DNA from: Rhodobacteraceae bacterium UBA2776
GTDB lineage: Bacteria > Pseudomonadota > Alphaproteobacteria > Rhodobacterales > Rhodobacteraceae
Length of the DNA stretch: 16,875 nucleotides
Assembly: GCA_002352425.1 (NCBI GenBank)
Contig: DEIK01000014.1
Span: 1 to 16,875 of the forward strand
Reading direction: 5' to 3'
Made by a program: the position numbers and the translations under genes. This document shows positions 14,010 to 16,875 of this stretch, piece by piece. Below the pieces are notes generated by a model. It did no database searches, was not told the DNA's origin, and saw only the letters and a program-made list of their open reading frames with translations. Every line of letters starts with the position of its first letter. Position 1 is the stretch's first letter.

Positions 14010-14672
14010 TTAGGCAGCGACCAACGGCGCAGTTCCATTGCAATTCAGTGTAGCAATTGCTTGATCCAGAACTGTCCGCTTTTTGCCCATCAAATAGGCC
14101 AGAGCCTTGGCCTGTTCATTGTCCAACGTCGTGAAAAAATCGGATTTCGTCGCGCCATTTGGGCAATGCGCCAACATCCCAGAGTTGGCAAAAACCACTT
14201 CCTCGTCGTCAAACCCCAATGTGATGGCCTCAACCAATCCCTGTGGTCGGCGCCGCGTGATGCCGCTAAACCCCTCCAATGCAGCGGCTGGCATTAACAC
14301 GGCAGGTGTGCCCAGCAACTCGTCCGCAACCTGACTTTCGATCATCAGCATCTGTTCCGGCATCACAAACATGTCGTCGCAGTTGTCCAATGCCCCGCCT
14401 GGCACATGCAAGATGCCATCCAGATCATAACCGCCATCCTCGGCCCCATAATAGGCGCGTTCAATACGACGCACCTGACGCAAGCCACCGTCATAGGTAT
14501 GTACGCGGTCACCGACCCGTAACAATTCTACGCAACGCCAACCGGCAGCTGTTTCAACCAAGGTGCCCGCAATAAGACCCGCATCGCGCTGTGGTTTGGC
14601 GTCAACAGCCGTGCTAATCACATTGGACGCCGTTGCAGTTTTCAATTCGGTGTTTTGTGTTTCAATAAGCAT
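14010..14672 (-). CDS. Hint-domain protein, lacks the usual nucleophilic Cys (Hint2)
   Basis: A 220-residue Hint_2-type protein, paralogue of Hint1. The start block reads GLIAGTLVETAAGWRCVELL (residues 32-51), then VGDRVHTYDGGLRQVRRIERA; the end block is EEVVFANSGMLAHCP. As in Hint1, block position 1 is Gly (G32) rather than Cys. The ATG at 14672 is preferred because GGAGA lies six bases upstream; the ATG at 14678 directly abuts that purine run. The N-terminal 30 residues are low in hydrophobicity and show no signal peptide. A hairpin separates it from Hint1, so the two may be only partly co-transcribed. No function can be assigned; the family is named for its fold and is not necessarily self-cleaving. 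Confidence 0.82.
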   Translation of the reverse strand: MLIETQNTELKTATASNVISTAVDAKPQRDAGLIAGTLVETAAGWRCVELLRVGDRVHTYDGGLRQVRRIERAYYGAEDGGYDLDGILHVPGGALDNCDDMFVMPEQMLMIESQVADELLGTPAVLMPAAALEGFSGITRRRPQGLVEAITLGFDDEEVVFANSGMLAHCPNGATKSDFFTTLDNEQAKALAYLMGKKRTVLDQAIATLNCNGTAPLVAA

Positions 14673-14917
14673 ATTCATTCTCCGATGTTGGGTTACGTTT
14701 CAAGATTGCCGTGGTGGCGATGGAACAAGAAACGCCCAACAATTTGCCGTATTTCGGACATATATGGGGCAAACCTAAGGCAGTGTTTCGGGCAACGCCG
14801 CAATCAACACAATCGTGCCATCTTCATGAACGGGCTGATAACAATCGTTAATATTCTGGAAACCATGATCGGTTCTGAGCGCTGATTTTGCCCGATATCG
14901 CACCAATGTGATTCGCG
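14673..14917. other. Intergenic region, no gene seen
   Basis: It holds the Hint2 ribosome binding site (TCTCC on the plus strand, 14679-14683) and presumably the Hint2 promoter, which I could not place with confidence. A short open frame on the plus strand (14655-14885) lacks a ribosome binding site and protein-like composition. Confidence 0.6.
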
Positions 14918-15574
14918 TCAGACCCCGTCGAACACATAGCCGAACCGTGTTATATCTTCGGCACAGATCGCGGCGACGCTATCCGCATCCTTATCGCTAT
15001 AGTAGCTGCGGTAATCCGCATTGCGCTGGCTTTCGTTGGTGACAGGCACCTCATTCAGGGAAAACCCCAAATGCGTCTCAAGCGGCGCGAGGTCTTGTGC
15101 CAAATGCTCCAACCGGATGAACAAATCACACCGCTCAACCCCGTCACGATCCTTGACGTATTGCCCATAAGGCGAGGCCCGCATCACCGCCTGCGTATGC
15201 GGGTCATTCAAGAACGCAGTGAACTCAAGCCGCTTGGCCATCTCGACGGCGATATGCTCAAAGCTTTGCTCGCGTAACCAGTGATAATAGCTGACCATCA
15301 TATCCCAAGGGTTGCGCACCAAGGTGAAGATAAAAAACTGTTCAATCTCGACTTGTGTCACCAACCCGTAAATATCGGTTAGGCGAGAATGTTTCCACAA
15401 ACGCCCAGAACTCTGCACATCTTTCAACCGACCGCGCCGCTTTACGGCCTTTGGGGTGTCACCGATCAGAATATCGTCTTTCATGACCCGTGCTTCCAGT
15501 GCCAGCGTCAAGGCAGTGCCGCCCGTCTTTGGGATATGCGGGAAAATATATTGGCGTCCGTGCGAAATTATCAT
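14918..15574 (-). CDS. Sulfotransferase family 2-type protein
   Basis: A 218-residue cytoplasmic sulfotransferase-like protein that would transfer sulfate from PAPS. The 5'-phosphosulfate loop is visible as I14-P15-K16-T17-G18-G19-T20, and the 3'-phosphate-binding motif as LVRNPWDMMVSYYHWL with R87 and S95. Length is typical of the short Roseobacter-group form, which has KDDILIGDTPKA-like text after the first motif. The start is uncertain: the ATG at 15574 begins MIIS as I expect for homologues but has only a distant GAGG, while the ATG at 15592 has AGGG five bases upstream; the longer frame to 15697 is not protein-like. It diverges from the acyl-CoA synthetase gene. Acceptor substrate unknown (polysaccharide, lipid or small molecule). 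Confidence 0.84.
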   Translation of the reverse strand: MIISHGRQYIFPHIPKTGGTALTLALEARVMKDDILIGDTPKAVKRRGRLKDVQSSGRLWKHSRLTDIYGLVTQVEIEQFFIFTLVRNPWDMMVSYYHWLREQSFEHIAVEMAKRLEFTAFLNDPHTQAVMRASPYGQYVKDRDGVERCDLFIRLEHLAQDLAPLETHLGFSLNEVPVTNESQRNADYRSYYSDKDADSVAAICAEDITRFGYVFDGV

Positions 15575-15615
15575 GCAGTATGGGTACCTCATCCCCGCCC
15601 TGCATGCACAGAAAA

Positions 15616-15644
15616 ATTGCACCCGTTCTGAATAAGCTTTGCAA
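15616..15644 (+). promoter_or_regulatory. Candidate promoter of the acyl-CoA synthetase
   Basis: TTGCAC (15616-15621) and TGCAAT (15639-15644) are 17 bases apart, in the divergent intergenic region, about 50 bases before the ATG. Pattern match only. Confidence 0.3.
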
Positions 15645-15696
15645 TTCTCAACAGCACCCGCATTATCATCCCAAACCGCAAAACAGGAGGAACACA

Positions 15697-16875
15697 ATGG
15701 GTTGGCTATCTGACGAAACAGGACTGGACAAATGCGAGGCCAACTATGTGCCTCTAACCCCGCTCACCCATTTGCGCCGCGCAGCCCAAGTTTACCCGGA
15801 ATTTGAGGCCCTGGTCTATGGTGACATTCGGTATACCTACCGCCAATACCACGATCGGATTTCGCAATGTGCCTCGGTGCTCACCAACCTTGGGGTGAAG
15901 TCCGGCGATGTGGTCGCGACCCTGCTACCAAATATCCCAGCCCAAGCCGAGGCGCATTTCGCCATACCGGCCACAGGCGCGATCCTGAACACCATCAACA
16001 TGCGGCTGGACGCTGACACCGTCGCTTACATCTTTGAACATGGCGATGCGAAGGTTGCGCTGGTCGACACCCAATTTTTGCCACTGGCCGAAGCCGCCAC
16101 AGCCGAAATGAAAACGCCCCCCCAAATCGTCGAGGTCGCCGATCCGCAAGGCGGTTATCCAGCCACAGGGCGTTACCCCGAATATGAGGCACTTTTGGCC
16201 AAAGGTGACGCTGCCTACGAATGGGTCCTGCCCCAGGATGAGTGGGAAAGCATCGCCCTGAACTATACTTCCGGCACCACAGGCCGACCCAAAGGCGTGG
16301 TCTATCACCATCGCGGTGCCTATCTGCAAATCATGAGTACCGTGGTCAGCTGGCAAATGATATTGCACCCGCGTTTACTCTCGATTGTGCCAATGTTTCA
16401 CTGTAACGGCTGGTGCCACACATGGATGATGCCGCTGATCGGCGGCACCGTGCATTGCGTCCGCGACATCACCGCCAAGGCGATCTATAAGGCCATCAGC
16501 GTGGAAAAGATCACTCACTTTGGCGGTGCGCCGATTGTGTTGAATATGATCGTGAATGCACCGGACGAAGACCGTATGCTCTTTGACCATCGTGTTAGCC
16601 TTCTGACCGCTGGCGCACCACCCGCACCCAGTATTCTGACCAAGATCGAAGCCTGCGGCTTTGACGTGATGCATGTTTATGGGCTGACCGAAACCTACGG
16701 TCATGTCTCGGAATGTTACTGGAACAAAGCCGCTTGGGGCACCCTGCCCGAGGACGACAAGATGGCCATTAAGGCGCGCCAAGGTGTGGCCTCGCCGGTG
16801 ATGGACGACATCACCGTGATGGATTCCAATATGCACCAAATCCCGATGGACGGTGAAGCCCAGGGCGAAATCATG
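15697..16875 (+). CDS. Acyl-CoA synthetase (AMP-forming), 3'-truncated by the window
   Basis: The first 393 codons of an AMP-dependent acyl-CoA synthetase, which activates a carboxylic acid with ATP and CoA. The protein begins MGWLSDETGLDKCEANYVPLT. The ATP/AMP-binding P-loop YTSGTTGRPKG lies at residues 190-200, followed by the expected SIVPMFHCNGW and HVYGLTETYG motifs. The frame has no stop before the window ends, so the C-terminal lid domain is missing here only because of the cut. AGGAGG six bases before the ATG makes the start firm. Family resemblance is to medium/long-chain fatty-acid CoA ligases; DmdB (3-methylmercaptopropionate-CoA ligase) is a close relative and cannot be excluded. 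It could feed the beta-oxidation genes in this window. Confidence 0.9.
   Translation, partial: MGWLSDETGLDKCEANYVPLTPLTHLRRAAQVYPEFEALVYGDIRYTYRQYHDRISQCASVLTNLGVKSGDVVATLLPNIPAQAEAHFAIPATGAILNTINMRLDADTVAYIFEHGDAKVALVDTQFLPLAEAATAEMKTPPQIVEVADPQGGYPATGRYPEYEALLAKGDAAYEWVLPQDEWESIALNYTSGTTGRPKGVVYHHRGAYLQIMSTVVSWQMILHPRLLSIVPMFHCNGWCHTWMMPLIGGTVHCVRDITAKAIYKAISVEKITHFGGAPIVLNMIVNAPDEDRMLFDHRVSLLTAGAPPAPSILTKIEACGFDVMHVYGLTETYGHVSECYWNKAAWGTLPEDDKMAIKARQGVASPVMDDITVMDSNMHQIPMDGEAQGEIM

Noticed and set aside
14655..14885. 76-codon plus-strand open frame between Hint2 and the sulfotransferase
   Set aside because: No ribosome binding site, no recognisable motif, and it overlaps the Hint2 start region antisense.

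Overview
The window reads as chromosomal DNA of a marine alphaproteobacterium of the Rhodobacteraceae (Roseobacter group). The support is gene content and protein style: a long acyl-CoA dehydrogenase next to MerR regulators and a fadA/fadB pair, Hint-domain proteins, a short 'sulfotransferase family 2' protein, and intergenic hairpin repeats of a kind common in this group. The genus cannot be named. I see no tRNA, rRNA, CRISPR array, transposase, integrase or phage gene. No gene-free stretch exceeds 300 bases; the longest are 2192-2484, 5597-5879, 13746-14009 and 14673-14917.

Layout. 1-929 (minus): two overlapping PaaI-type hotdog thioesterases. They diverge from a 10-TM putative metal (Mn) exporter at 1037-2191 (plus). 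A 29-bp palindrome resembling a Fur-family operator lies immediately before the exporter. 2485-3517: two tandem MerR-family regulators separated by a segment rich in inverted repeats. 3510-10901: a fatty-acid beta-oxidation cluster in the order fadE-like acyl-CoA dehydrogenase, small ribbon-helix-helix-like protein, GST, thiolase, two tandem cupins, and FadB/J-type bifunctional enzyme. It ends at a bidirectional terminator at 10908-10937.

10939-14672 (minus): in transcription order, a Hint-domain protein, a second Hint-domain protein, a DCC-family thiol-disulfide protein, and a saccharopine-dehydrogenase-like NAD(P)-binding protein with a DUF4166 tail; the last three are closely packed. 14918-15574 (minus): a PAPS-type sulfotransferase. 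15697-16875 (plus): the first 393 codons of an acyl-CoA synthetase that runs off the end.

How the genes fit together. The synthetase could activate acids, FadE oxidises acyl-CoA, FadB/J hydrates and oxidises again, and FadA cleaves. The thioesterases can release CoA. MerR2 overlaps fadE by 8 bp, so it is the obvious candidate regulator, and the TTTGAC-N5-GTCAAA repeats before it are the best candidate operators. Least explained are the two cupins translationally coupled between fadA and fadB, the hairpins between fadE and GST, a nested three-stem structure after the exporter, and two Hint proteins lacking the Hint nucleophilic cysteine. Four pairs of adjacent paralogues (thioesterase, MerR, cupin, Hint) in 17 kb are a notable overall pattern.
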